From Roseomonas elaeocarpi (GTDB lineage Bacteria; Pseudomonadota; Alphaproteobacteria; Acetobacterales; Acetobacteraceae), in contig NZ_JBHLUN010000001.1 of NCBI RefSeq assembly GCF_042433915.1, forward strand, positions 186,001 to 250,000: DNA of 64,000 bases. Reading direction: 5' to 3'. How positions within the stretch are numbered: the first letter of the stretch is position 1; each line of letters begins with the position of its first letter. The notes under the pieces are model-generated. The model saw only the letters and a program-made list of their open reading frames with translations, made no database searches and was not told the origin of the DNA. Shown here piece after piece: positions 1 through 8,347 of the stretch. The translations under genes were made by a program, and so were the position numbers.

Positions 1-590
1 GCGGACGCACGCCGATCCGGGTGGATGTGCGGGTGGTGTCCGCGACCAACCAGCCGCTGGAGGAGCAGACGGAAACGGGGCGCTTCCGCGCCGACCTCCT
101 GTATCGCCTGAACTCGCTGACCATCCGCGTGCCGCCGCTGCGCGAGCGTGGCGAGGACCCCCTGCTTCTCGCGCGCTGGTTCCTGGCCCGCTACGCGCGG
201 GAGTTTTCCCGTCGCCTCCGCGGCTTCGACCCCGCCGCGACCCAGGCCATTCAGGCTCATACCTGGCCGGGCAACGTGCGGGAACTGTCCAATCGTGTCC
301 GGCGCGCAGCCCTGATGGCGGATGCGCAGCTGGTCACGCCGGCCGACCTGGAACTGCGCGAGCCGGAAGCGGCGCCGGAAGACGACCTAGACATTCGCGC
401 CACGCGGCTGCGGGCCGAGCGAACCGCGATCGAGCGTGCGCTGGCGCGCAGCAGCGGCAGCCTCACCATGACGGCGCGCCTGCTCGGCGTCAGCCGCCCC
501 ACGATCTACGCGCTGCTGGAAACCCACGGGCTGAGCGGCGGCCGCCATTACGTCGAGCCACCCGCGAACCCACCCAATACCGATAAATGA
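1..590 (+). CDS. prsR: PrsR-like sigma-54-dependent response regulator, C-terminal part (5' truncated by window)
   Basis: The reading frame is open from the first bases, so the gene begins upstream. What remains is the second half of an AAA+ sigma-54 activator domain: VDVRVVSATN, the FRADLLYRLN and LPPLRER-type motifs (here VPPLRERGED), and the WPGNVREL motif near the domain end. A Fis-type helix-turn-helix follows (MTARLLGVSRPTIYALLETH). These activators remodel RNA polymerase-sigma54. The stop overlaps the start of the PrsT gene by four bases (ATGA). That adjacency, with an O-glycosylation ligase next, points to PrsR, the regulator of XrtA/PEP-CTERM exopolysaccharide loci. The receiver domain is not visible, so the PrsR name rests on context. 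Confidence 0.85.
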   Translation, partial: GRTPIRVDVRVVSATNQPLEEQTETGRFRADLLYRLNSLTIRVPPLRERGEDPLLLARWFLARYAREFSRRLRGFDPAATQAIQAHTWPGNVRELSNRVRRAALMADAQLVTPADLELREPEAAPEDDLDIRATRLRAERTAIERALARSSGSLTMTARLLGVSRPTIYALLETHGLSGGRHYVEPPANPPNTDK

Positions 591-3451
591 GCCGGAGCTC
601 CGTGATGTCCTGCCCGATCTCAGCGCGCACCCATGCCGGCATCGCGGGGCGAGGCGCGCGAGGTGCGATCCTGGCCGGCGTCATGCTGCTCGGCAGCGCC
701 GCGCTGGTGCCGCCGGCCATGGCCGCGGCGCTGGAGCGCGCGCAGGAGGCCACGGCGCGGGGTGACCTGAGGGCTGCCCAGCTGGAATGGCGAAACGCGG
801 TGCGCGAGGATCCCGGCTCGGCGACGGCGCATGCGTCGCTGGCGCAGACCAGCCTGGAGCTCGGCGACGGCGAGGTCGCCGAGCGCGAGGCGCGGGCCGC
901 GATGGAACGCGGCTACGATCCCGTGCGCGGTACCGCGCTGCTGATCCGGGCCTATCTCGTGACCGGCCGCTTCGAGGAGCTGCTGCGCGACTTCCCCGCA
1001 TCGAGCCCCAGCCCGGCCAATCCGGCGGTGGCGGCGCAGATCGAGGCGGGCAGGGTCCTGGCGCTGCTCTCGACCCGGCAACAGGGGCCGGCGCGCGAGG
1101 CGGGCGAGGCGGCGCTGCGCCTGGCACCGGACGCGGAGGAGGTGCAACTGGCCAACGCCACGCTCGCGATGGTGGCCGGCGATCGCGCCGGGGCCGAGGC
1201 GACGCTGGACCGCTTGCTGGCGCGCAATCCCAGATCCGTGGACGGGCTGCTCCGCAAGGGCTCGCTGCAGTTCGAACGACGGGAGCTGCAGCCGGCGCTG
1301 GACAGCTTCTCTCGCGCCGTTGCCGCCGCGCCCGGCAACGTGGAAGCGCATCTGCGGCGGGCCGAGGTGCTGCTCCAGCTCAACGACGCGACGCGGGCCA
1401 AGGGGGACCTGGACGCAGCCCTGGCCGTGGCGCCGAACAGCCCGCCCGGCCTTTACCTCCGCGCTGTCATGCTGTCCCGATCGCAGGACTGGGCGGGCGT
1501 GGACGCCGCCCTGCAGCCGATCGGTGCGGTTCTCGGCAACTTTCCCGACGGCTTCCTGATGCTGGCCCTGGCCAAGCGCGGGCTGGGCCAGACGGCGCAG
1601 GCCGAGGACGCCGCGCAGCGCCATCTGGCACGCCACCCGGAAGACCCGCGCGGCGCGCGCCTCGTCGCCGCCTTCGCGATCGACGCGAAACGTCCCGAGG
1701 AGGCCATCGCGGTTCTGTCGCGCGTGGCGGAGCGCGGAACGGCGGACGCGGAAGCGCTGGACATGCTGGGGCGCTTGCAAAGCCAGGCGGGGCGCCCGCG
1801 GGACGCCGCGGCCAGCCTGTCGCGCGCCGCGGAACTCGCGCCGAACGACGCCGGCATCCTCGGCCGCCTGGCCGCGGCCCGCATGGCCACGGGCGACACC
1901 GCGGGCACGACGGCGGCGGCGGAAGGGGCGCTGCAACGCGACCCGAACCGGCCCGGCGTCCGGGAGATGCTCGCCTTCACGGCCATCCAGCGCGGCGACC
2001 TGCCGGGTGCGGAGGCGGAACTGGGACGCCTGGACCCGGCTGCGCGGCGTGGCGAGGCGGCGGGGGTGCTGCAGGGCACGCTCCACCTCGCGCGGTTCGA
2101 ACTGCAGCCCGCACGCGCGGTCTTCTCCGACGTGCTGCGCGACCATCCCGCTTCCACCGCCGCCCGGAACGGCCTGGCGCGCGTCGCGCGGATCGATGGT
2201 CACCCCGAGGAGGCGGAGCGGCTGCTCGGCGAGGTGCTGCGGGCGGATCCGGCCAATGCCGAGGCGATCGGCCAGCTCGCCGCCGCGGCAGCGCCAGGGG
2301 CGCCGCGGGCCGCCCAGGCCGGGGCCGTGCTGGCGGCGGCGCAGGAGGCCGCGCCCGGCGTGCTGCCGCTGGCGGTGACGCGGGCCGGCGTGATGATGCG
2401 CACCGGTGATGCCGCCGGCGCCGCGCGGATCCTGGCCGCGCCGCCGCTCCAGTCCCAGGGTGGCGTCGCGCTGCCTCTGGCCCGTGCTGAGGCCCATGCG
2501 GCGGCCGGTGAATGGGCGGAAGCGGAGCGGCAGAGCCGCGCGGCCCTGGCCCTGGATCCGGACTCCACGCCGGCGCGCCGGCAGCTGGCGGGGCTGCTGG
2601 TCCGCTCCGGGGATGCGCGCGGGGCGGAAATGCTGATCGAGCAGGGGTTGCGGGCGCACCCGGCCGACGCGGCGCTGCAGCAGACGCTGACCGTGCTGGC
2701 GCTGCAGGCGCGGGGCCTGGACGCGGCGCTCGCCCTGGCCGACCAGCTGGCCGGGCAGCCGGGTACGCAGCCGGCCAGCCTGTCGCTGCGTGGCGACGTG
2801 CTCGCCACCGCCGGGCGAGCGCGGGACGCGGCGACGGCCTACGCGGCGGCCCTGGCGCGGTCCCCGTCGGGAGAGCTGGCGATACGCCAGGCCTCGGCGT
2901 TGCGCAGCGCGGGCGACGCGGACGGGGCGGCCGCCGCCCTGCGGTCCTGGCTGGCCACCAAGCCGGACGACGAGAACGCCCAGCTCTTCCTGTCGCAGCT
3001 CGACATACAGGCCGGGCGGAATGCCGAGGCGGAGCAGCGCCTGGAGAAGATCGTGGCGCGCCGTCCGGGGGATCCCGTCTCGCTCAACAACCTGGCTTGG
3101 CTGCTCGGGCAGCACACGGGGGACGCGGTGGCCCAGTCCCGGGCACTGGCCCTGGCGGAGCGTGCGTATTTCCTGACGCCCAGCCCCGACACCGCGGACA
3201 CGCTGGGCTGGATCATGGCGCGCGACGGCCAGGCGGCGCAGGCGGTGCCCCTGCTGCGGCAATCCGCCGCGGCGCGCACGGCGGGGCGGCCTGATCCCGG
3301 CTCCGCCTACCGCTTGGCCTACGCGCTCCGTGCCGCGGGTGGCAGGGAGGAAGCGCTGGCGGTGCTCACCGCTGCCCTGGACGGCGCGCCGGCCTTTCCC
3401 GACCGGGCTGATGCGGAGCGCCTCCTCGTCGACCTGCGCTCGCCTCGCTGA
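587..3451 (+). CDS. prsT: PrsT-like TPR-repeat protein of the XrtA/PEP-CTERM system
   Basis: 954 residues. A long basic leader is followed by a hydrophobic stretch (about residues 28-46) ending in PAMA-A, a likely signal peptidase I site, so the protein is probably periplasmic. There is no lipobox cysteine, although several PrsT proteins are called lipoproteins. The rest is an almost unbroken run of Ala/Arg-rich tetratricopeptide repeats, with repeated A..A...DP or AP...A positions. Length and repeat style fit PrsT, the large TPR protein paired with PrsK/PrsR. Its exact role is not settled; scaffolding of polymer assembly or export is likely. Start chosen because the ATG overlaps the upstream stop by four bases. 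Confidence 0.85.
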   Translation: MSRSSVMSCPISARTHAGIAGRGARGAILAGVMLLGSAALVPPAMAAALERAQEATARGDLRAAQLEWRNAVREDPGSATAHASLAQTSLELGDGEVAEREARAAMERGYDPVRGTALLIRAYLVTGRFEELLRDFPASSPSPANPAVAAQIEAGRVLALLSTRQQGPAREAGEAALRLAPDAEEVQLANATLAMVAGDRAGAEATLDRLLARNPRSVDGLLRKGSLQFERRELQPALDSFSRAVAAAPGNVEAHLRRAEVLLQLNDATRAKGDLDAALAVAPNSPPGLYLRAVMLSRSQDWAGVDAALQPIGAVLGNFPDGFLMLALAKRGLGQTAQAEDAAQRHLARHPEDPRGARLVAAFAIDAKRPEEAIAVLSRVAERGTADAEALDMLGRLQSQAGRPRDAAASLSRAAELAPNDAGILGRLAAARMATGDTAGTTAAAEGALQRDPNRPGVREMLAFTAIQRGDLPGAEAELGRLDPAARRGEAAGVLQGTLHLARFELQPARAVFSDVLRDHPASTAARNGLARVARIDGHPEEAERLLGEVLRADPANAEAIGQLAAAAAPGAPRAAQAGAVLAAAQEAAPGVLPLAVTRAGVMMRTGDAAGAARILAAPPLQSQGGVALPLARAEAHAAAGEWAEAERQSRAALALDPDSTPARRQLAGLLVRSGDARGAEMLIEQGLRAHPADAALQQTLTVLALQARGLDAALALADQLAGQPGTQPASLSLRGDVLATAGRARDAATAYAAALARSPSGELAIRQASALRSAGDADGAAAALRSWLATKPDDENAQLFLSQLDIQAGRNAEAEQRLEKIVARRPGDPVSLNNLAWLLGQHTGDAVAQSRALALAERAYFLTPSPDTADTLGWIMARDGQAAQAVPLLRQSAAARTAGRPDPGSAYRLAYALRAAGGREEALAVLTAALDGAPAFPDRADAERLLVDLRSPR

Positions 3452-3460
3452 GGAGCGGCG

Positions 3461-4807
3461 ATGCGCGACCTTCTCTTCGCCGCGACGCTGGTGGCGCTGC
3501 TGGCAATGGTGGTGGCCCGGCCCTTCGCCGGGATCCTGCTGTGGTCCTGGATATCGTTCATGAACCCGCACCGGCTGGTCTGGGGACCCGCCTCCGAAAT
3601 GCCCTGGGCGCTGTCCGTTTTCGCCGCGCTGGTGATCGGCTGCGTGGCGGTGGGCGAGGTGCGCAGGCCCGTCTGGAACGCGGTGACGATCCTGCTGTTG
3701 GGGCTGATGGCGTGCTTCACCGTGACCTCGGTCACGGCGCTGGGCGATCCCACGGCGGTCTGGGCGAAGTGGGAGCAGACCATGAAGGTGCTGCTGGTGC
3801 TGCTCGTCACCGCATCGATGCTGACGGACCGGCGGCGGGTGCACGCGCTGGTGTGGGTGATGGTGATCTCGCTCGGCTACTACGGCGTGCGCGGCGGGAT
3901 CTTCGCGATCGTCAACGGCGGCAACTACCGGGTCTGGGGCCCGGCGCAGACGATGATCACCGACAACAACCACCTGGCCGCGGCCATGCTGGTGACGCTG
4001 CCGCTGATGAACTGGCTGCGGATGCACTCGGCGCACCGCCTGGTGCGCAACGGGCTCGCGGTCGCGATGGCACTGACGCTGCTGGCGACGGTGGCCAGCT
4101 ACTCGCGCGGCGCGCTGCTCGGCTTACTGGCGGCGGCCTTCGTGATGTGGCTGCGCACCAGCAGCAAGATCATCTCCGGCGCGGTGCTGGCGGGTTGCCT
4201 GGCCGGTGCCATCACCTTCATGCCGGCCGCCTGGACGGACCGGATGAACACCATCTCCACCTACCAGGAGGACGAATCAGCTTCGGAGCGTCTGGTGTTG
4301 TGGAACATCTCGTTCCACCTCGCGCTCAGCCGGCCGCTGGTGGGGGCGGGCTTCACCGGCCCCTACAACCGCGCGGCGGTGGACACGGTGGCACCGGGCG
4401 GGCCGGCGCGCGCCGTGCACAGCATCTGGTTCGAGCTGCTGGGCGAGCACGGCTTCCCGACCTTTTTCCTTTGGGTGGGGCTGACGGTCTCGGGGCTGTT
4501 CTACGCCTGGCGGCTCGGCCGCGTGGCGCGGGACCGGCCGGACCTGACCTGGGCGCGGGACCTCGGGCGCATGGCCCAGGTCTCGATGGCCGCCTACCTC
4601 GTCAGCGGCACCTTCCTGTCGCTCTCCTACTGGGACTTCTACTGGACGCTGCTGGTGGTCGTGGGCGCCACCCATGGCCTGGCGCGCGCAGCGCTGTCCG
4701 GGCGAGCCGCTGCGCCGGCCGAAGCGGCGATGGGCGCGGCGCGAGGCTGGCGGGCGTTGGCGGGGCGACCGGCCATTCCCCGCGTCGCGGGAAAGGCCGG
4801 CGCATGA
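3461..4807 (+). CDS. XrtA-associated O-glycosylation ligase (O-antigen ligase/Wzy-like)
   Basis: 448 residues with about ten hydrophobic membrane segments. The opening (FAATLVALLAMVVARPFAGI, then WSWISFMNPHRL), the ITDNNHLAAAML stretch and the large periplasmic loop followed by SIWFELLGEHGFPTF are typical of the probable O-glycosylation ligase found beside exosortase A (Wzy_C-like family). It is expected to join or polymerise glycan chains at the periplasmic face of the inner membrane. An AGGAG ribosome site lies a few bases before the ATG, nine bases after prsT ends, so it is probably in the same transcript. Assignment to the family is secure; the actual acceptor is unknown. Confidence 0.88.
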   Translation: MRDLLFAATLVALLAMVVARPFAGILLWSWISFMNPHRLVWGPASEMPWALSVFAALVIGCVAVGEVRRPVWNAVTILLLGLMACFTVTSVTALGDPTAVWAKWEQTMKVLLVLLVTASMLTDRRRVHALVWVMVISLGYYGVRGGIFAIVNGGNYRVWGPAQTMITDNNHLAAAMLVTLPLMNWLRMHSAHRLVRNGLAVAMALTLLATVASYSRGALLGLLAAAFVMWLRTSSKIISGAVLAGCLAGAITFMPAAWTDRMNTISTYQEDESASERLVLWNISFHLALSRPLVGAGFTGPYNRAAVDTVAPGGPARAVHSIWFELLGEHGFPTFFLWVGLTVSGLFYAWRLGRVARDRPDLTWARDLGRMAQVSMAAYLVSGTFLSLSYWDFYWTLLVVVGATHGLARAALSGRAAAPAEAAMGAARGWRALAGRPAIPRVAGKAGA

Positions 4808-4831
4808 CCTGGCTGTTGAAGGAGCGCGCGC

Positions 4832-5143
4832 ATGGACGGCCTCTACTTCCTGGCAATGCTCGCGGGCATCGCGTGGCTCACCTGGTGGGCGGTGCGGGAT
4901 CCGGACAACGCCTCTTGGTCGCCCTTCGACATGCGAGGCGAGACGCCGCCGGTGCGGCGCGCGTCGGGACGGCAGCGTCGTGAGCGCGTCGCGCGCGGTC
5001 GACGCGCCCATTCCGATGCCGATGCGGCGCGCGCAAAGTCCGATCCGGCTCCTGACCTTCAGCAGCCTTTATCCGAGCCCCGGCCGCCCCAACCATGGCG
5101 TCTTCGTCGAGAACCGTCTCCGGCATCTCGTCGCGGGCGGTGA
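4832..5143 (+). CDS. Small XrtA-locus membrane protein, 3' part overlapping next gene
   Basis: A strong ribosome site (AAGGAG, seven bases before ATG) starts a reading frame whose first 35 residues look real: one membrane segment (YFLAMLAGIAWLTWWAVRD) followed by WSPFDMRGE. Beyond about residue 45 the composition turns Arg/Pro-rich and resembles an out-of-frame reading of the next gene. No stop occurs before 5143, so the product would be 103 residues and overlap the following glycosyltransferase by about 128 bases. A short single-helix protein commonly sits at this place in such loci. Either the stop has been lost here or the overlap is genuine. Function unknown. Confidence 0.6.
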   Translation: MDGLYFLAMLAGIAWLTWWAVRDPDNASWSPFDMRGETPPVRRASGRQRRERVARGRRAHSDADAARAKSDPAPDLQQPLSEPRPPQPWRLRREPSPASRRGR

Positions 5144-6203
5144 GGCGGAAAGCACGGTGCTGGCGCCGGTGCCGTGGTTCCCCCTGCGCGGCGGGCGAGG
5201 CCCGGCGGAGGTGCTGCGGCACGGGCTGCGGGTGCATCACCCCCGCTTCCTCGCCCCGCCCGGGCTGGGGATGCTGACGGCGCCCGCCACCCTCTACGCC
5301 GCGGCCCGTGCGGCGCTGGCACGCCTGCGGAAGGGCGGCTTCGACTTCGACCTGATCGACGCGCACTACCTTTACCCCGACGGCGTGGCCGCCCTCCGGC
5401 TCGGGCAGGAGCTCGGCAAGCCGGTGGTGATCACGGCGCGGGGCTCCGACGTGAGCCAGCTCCCGAACTATCGCCTGCCACGGCGCGCGATCCGCCGGGC
5501 CATCGAAGGAGCCGACGCGCTGATCGCCGTCAGCGCGGGGCTGCGGGACGGGTTGATGGCGCTCGGCGCGCCGGCGGAAAAGGTGACCGTGCTGCGCAAC
5601 GGCGTGGACCTGGACCTGTTTCACCCCCCGCCCTCCCGCCAGGCCGCGCGCGCGGCTCTCGGGCTGGGCGAGGAGCCCGTGCTCATCTCGGTCGGCCATC
5701 TGATTGAGCGCAAGGGACATCATCACGTCGTGGCTGCCCTGCCGATGCTGCCGGGCCACCGCCTGCTGATCCTGGGCGAAGGGCCGGAACGCGCGGCGCT
5801 GCTCGCCCTGGCGCGGCAACTGGGGGTGGAGGAGCGTGTGCGGCTCGTCGGCGCACAGCCGCATGCGGCCCTGCCGGAATGGTACGGCGCGGCGGATGCG
5901 ATGGTGCTCGCCTCCAGCCGCGAGGGCTGGGCCAACGTGCTGCTGGAATCCATGGCCTGCGGCACGCCGGTGGTGGCGAGCCCGGCCTGGGGCAGCCGCG
6001 AGGCGGTGCGCTCGCCCGCCGCGGGGCTGGTGCTGGAGGAAACGACGCCGGAGGCGGTGGCCGCCGGGGTGCGGCGCCTGTTGGCCGACTCGCCGGACCG
6101 GGCCGCCACCCGCCGCTATGCCGAGGGCTTCGGCTGGGATGACACCACCGCCGGCCAGATGGCGGTGTTCCGGCGCGTCCTGGCGGCGAGGGCGGGGGCG
6201 TGA
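5016..6203 (+). CDS. Glycosyltransferase family 4 (GT-B fold)
   Basis: About 395 residues. It opens with LLTFSSLYPSPGRPNHGVF, the usual N-terminal Rossmann domain of GT4 enzymes in exosortase-A loci, followed by a FDLIDAHYLYPDGVAAL stretch and ITARGSDV. The C-terminal domain has VLISVGHLIERKGHHHVV, LLILGEGPER and the donor-binding EX7E-type region (ASSREGWANVLLESMACG). It transfers a nucleotide-activated sugar at the cytoplasmic face. Start is uncertain: ATG at 5016 or 5022 or a GTG at 4980 are possible and none has a clear ribosome site, so translation may be coupled to the upstream small gene. The stop overlaps the next start (TGATG). Confidence 0.9.
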   Translation: MPMRRAQSPIRLLTFSSLYPSPGRPNHGVFVENRLRHLVAGGEAESTVLAPVPWFPLRGGRGPAEVLRHGLRVHHPRFLAPPGLGMLTAPATLYAAARAALARLRKGGFDFDLIDAHYLYPDGVAALRLGQELGKPVVITARGSDVSQLPNYRLPRRAIRRAIEGADALIAVSAGLRDGLMALGAPAEKVTVLRNGVDLDLFHPPPSRQAARAALGLGEEPVLISVGHLIERKGHHHVVAALPMLPGHRLLILGEGPERAALLALARQLGVEERVRLVGAQPHAALPEWYGAADAMVLASSREGWANVLLESMACGTPVVASPAWGSREAVRSPAAGLVLEETTPEAVAAGVRRLLADSPDRAATRRYAEGFGWDDTTAGQMAVFRRVLAARAGA

Positions 6204-8311
6204 TGCGTCGCCGCGACCTCCTGGCCGCCGCGGCGGCCTGCGCCGTGCCCGGCGGAGCGGTGGCGCAGGTGCGCGCCCCCGCGCCGGCCTGCGCGTCACA
6301 GCCCGGCGACGTGGTCGGGCTGGTGCTGGAAGGAACGGGCGGGCCGGCCGGCAGCGTCGCCGTGTTCGGCCAGGCCTTCCGGCCGGGCGACGTGCCGAAC
6401 AGGGGCGCCGGGCTGCGGGCGCGGCTCGCGGATGGGCGGCCCCTGCCGGTCCAGCTCGACGTGAAGACCCGCCACCCCGACGGCTCGGCCCGCTGGGCAG
6501 TGGTGGCCCTGGCCTGTCCGGCCCTGTCGCGCGGCAGCCGGCAGGGAGTGGTGCTTTCAGCCGCCGTGGAGGCGGCGGGGCCGCCGCTGGACCTCACCGC
6601 GGCACTGGCCGGGCGGCAGGCCATCGTCACGGTGCGTCCGGCCGGCGGGGCGGCCGGCGGGGCGGAGTGGAGGATGGATCTCCTGCCCGCCTTCCGGGCC
6701 GCGCTGGCGGAGGCGCCCTGGCAGAGCGGACCGCTGGCGGTGGCGGCGCGGGTTTCGGCCGCCGTGCCCGCCTCCGCGACAGGGGGCGTCGCCTCGCTGC
6801 GGCTCGTCGCGGACGTGGCGCTGCGGGCCGATGGATCACTCTGGGTGGAGGCCTGGTTCCGCAACGACGTGGCAATGCGCCCGAACGGCGGCGAGGCCGC
6901 CTACGCGGCACAGCTGGTGATGGACGGGCGCGTGGCGCTGGAGGCCAGGATTCCACGGCAGTTCCAGTACACCGGCTGGGGCCGTCTCATCGGCACTGTT
7001 CGCGAGGGCGCGGCCCCCGCCCCGCCCTGGGTGCGGCACGACGCCGCCTACCTCGCCGACGCGGCGGCAGTCGCGCGCTACGATCTCGCGACCGGGGTCG
7101 ACGAGGGCGTGCTGGCGCGGATGGGACAGGCAGTGACCTCGCCCGGCTGGGCCGCGGCCCTGACCGGGCGGGGGATCACGCAGGACATGGCGCAGACCGG
7201 CGGGCGGGCCGATATCGGCCCCGCCACCATGCCGCAGGCCGCCTGGCTGATCACCGGCGACCCACGCGCGGCCGCCTATGCCCTGGGACAGGCCGAGGCG
7301 GCGGGCTCCATCCCCTGGCACTACTGGGACCCTTCCGGCGGCAGCGGGGCCGGCGGCTGGATCGACACGCGCCGCTGGCCCCGGCTCTGGAGCGACGGGC
7401 GGGGCGGCCCCGCGCCGGGCGGGCTGATGCAGCCCATCGCGGGCGATACCGGCTGGCGGGCCGACTGCGCGCACCAGCCGGACCTGAACTTCGTGCCCTT
7501 CCTGCTGACTGGGCGCCGGGCGCTGCTGGACAACCTGCAAGCCCAGGCCTCGTGGTGCGTCGTGTCGCAGTGGCCCTCGCCGATGGCGCGCGGGACGTCC
7601 GGCGCCGCGGGGCCGGGGGAGGGCGTGAACGTGGTGCGCGGCAACCAGGTGCGCGGCGCCGCCTGGTCCCTGCGCCAGCTCGAGAACGCGGCCTGGGCCA
7701 GCCCGGACAATGATCCCGACCGCCCCTGGCTGCGGGCCGCGGCCGCCGGGAACTGGGCCTGGATCCGCGCGCAGATCCCCGGCTGGACGGCAGCCCAGGG
7801 CGAGGCACACGGCTGGATCCCAGGCGAGTACGGCACCCCCGGCGTGCTGCCGCCCTGGCAGCAGGACTACTTTGCCTCCACGGCGGCCATCGCCGCGCGA
7901 CGGGGGGACGAGGCAGCGCGTGCCGTGCTGGCCTGGATGGCAAATTTCCTCGTCGGGCGCTTCGGGGCGGCGAACCGCGGCTTTGCCCGGAACGACGGAG
8001 CCGCCTACCTGATCGCGAACCTGTCCTCCGCCGGGCAGTCCCTGGGCAGCTGGGCGGCGATCGGGGACGCGACGCGGGCCAGAGCCCTTTCAAACGGCGG
8101 GGGCTGGAGCAAGAGTGAGGGCGACTACGCGCAGCTGGCACTCGCATCGCTCGCGGCCCTTTCCGACGCGCTCGGCTCCGAGGAGGCAGAACAGGCCTAC
8201 GCCTGGCTGGCGGGTGCCGGCGCGCCCTTCACCCGCCCGCAGGACTTCGCCCGCGACCCGACCTTCCACATCGTCCCGCGTGGGCGCGGCGGTTCCCGGT
8301 GCGCATCATGA
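6203..8311 (+). CDS. Secreted protein with alpha/alpha-toroid, polysaccharide lyase-like
   Basis: 702 residues. The N-terminus (MRRRDLLAAAAACAVPGGAVAQ) is a twin-arginine-like or Sec signal peptide, so it is exported. Residues about 30-330 look like beta-sandwich (for example RPLPVQLDVKTRHPDGSARW), a pattern seen at the front of PcRGLX/YetA-type lyase relatives. The second half is helical with repeated W/Y/H positions (SIPWHYWDPSGG, CAHQPDLNFVPFLLTGRRAL, QQDYFASTAAIAARRG) like an (alpha/alpha) toroid of a glycan-degrading enzyme. I do not recognise a defined family. Placed inside the exopolysaccharide operon, it may trim or degrade the polymer in the periplasm. The start overlaps the upstream stop (TGATG). 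Confidence 0.7.
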   Translation: MRRRDLLAAAAACAVPGGAVAQVRAPAPACASQPGDVVGLVLEGTGGPAGSVAVFGQAFRPGDVPNRGAGLRARLADGRPLPVQLDVKTRHPDGSARWAVVALACPALSRGSRQGVVLSAAVEAAGPPLDLTAALAGRQAIVTVRPAGGAAGGAEWRMDLLPAFRAALAEAPWQSGPLAVAARVSAAVPASATGGVASLRLVADVALRADGSLWVEAWFRNDVAMRPNGGEAAYAAQLVMDGRVALEARIPRQFQYTGWGRLIGTVREGAAPAPPWVRHDAAYLADAAAVARYDLATGVDEGVLARMGQAVTSPGWAAALTGRGITQDMAQTGGRADIGPATMPQAAWLITGDPRAAAYALGQAEAAGSIPWHYWDPSGGSGAGGWIDTRRWPRLWSDGRGGPAPGGLMQPIAGDTGWRADCAHQPDLNFVPFLLTGRRALLDNLQAQASWCVVSQWPSPMARGTSGAAGPGEGVNVVRGNQVRGAAWSLRQLENAAWASPDNDPDRPWLRAAAAGNWAWIRAQIPGWTAAQGEAHGWIPGEYGTPGVLPPWQQDYFASTAAIAARRGDEAARAVLAWMANFLVGRFGAANRGFARNDGAAYLIANLSSAGQSLGSWAAIGDATRARALSNGGGWSKSEGDYAQLALASLAALSDALGSEEAEQAYAWLAGAGAPFTRPQDFARDPTFHIVPRGRGGSRCAS

Positions 8312-8347
8312 GCGGCTGGGCATGAGGGGCGGGCGAAGGGCAAAGCG

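Noticed and set aside
620..4036. Very long - strand open frame of 1138 codons
   Set aside because: It is the antisense of prsT and the ligase gene. It is His/Arg/Gln-rich with no domain pattern, a typical shadow of high-G+C coding sequence.
6203..8311. PEP-CTERM sorting signal on the secreted lyase-like protein
   Set aside because: The C-terminus lacks the Pro-Glu-Pro motif and the hydrophobic helix and basic tail required.
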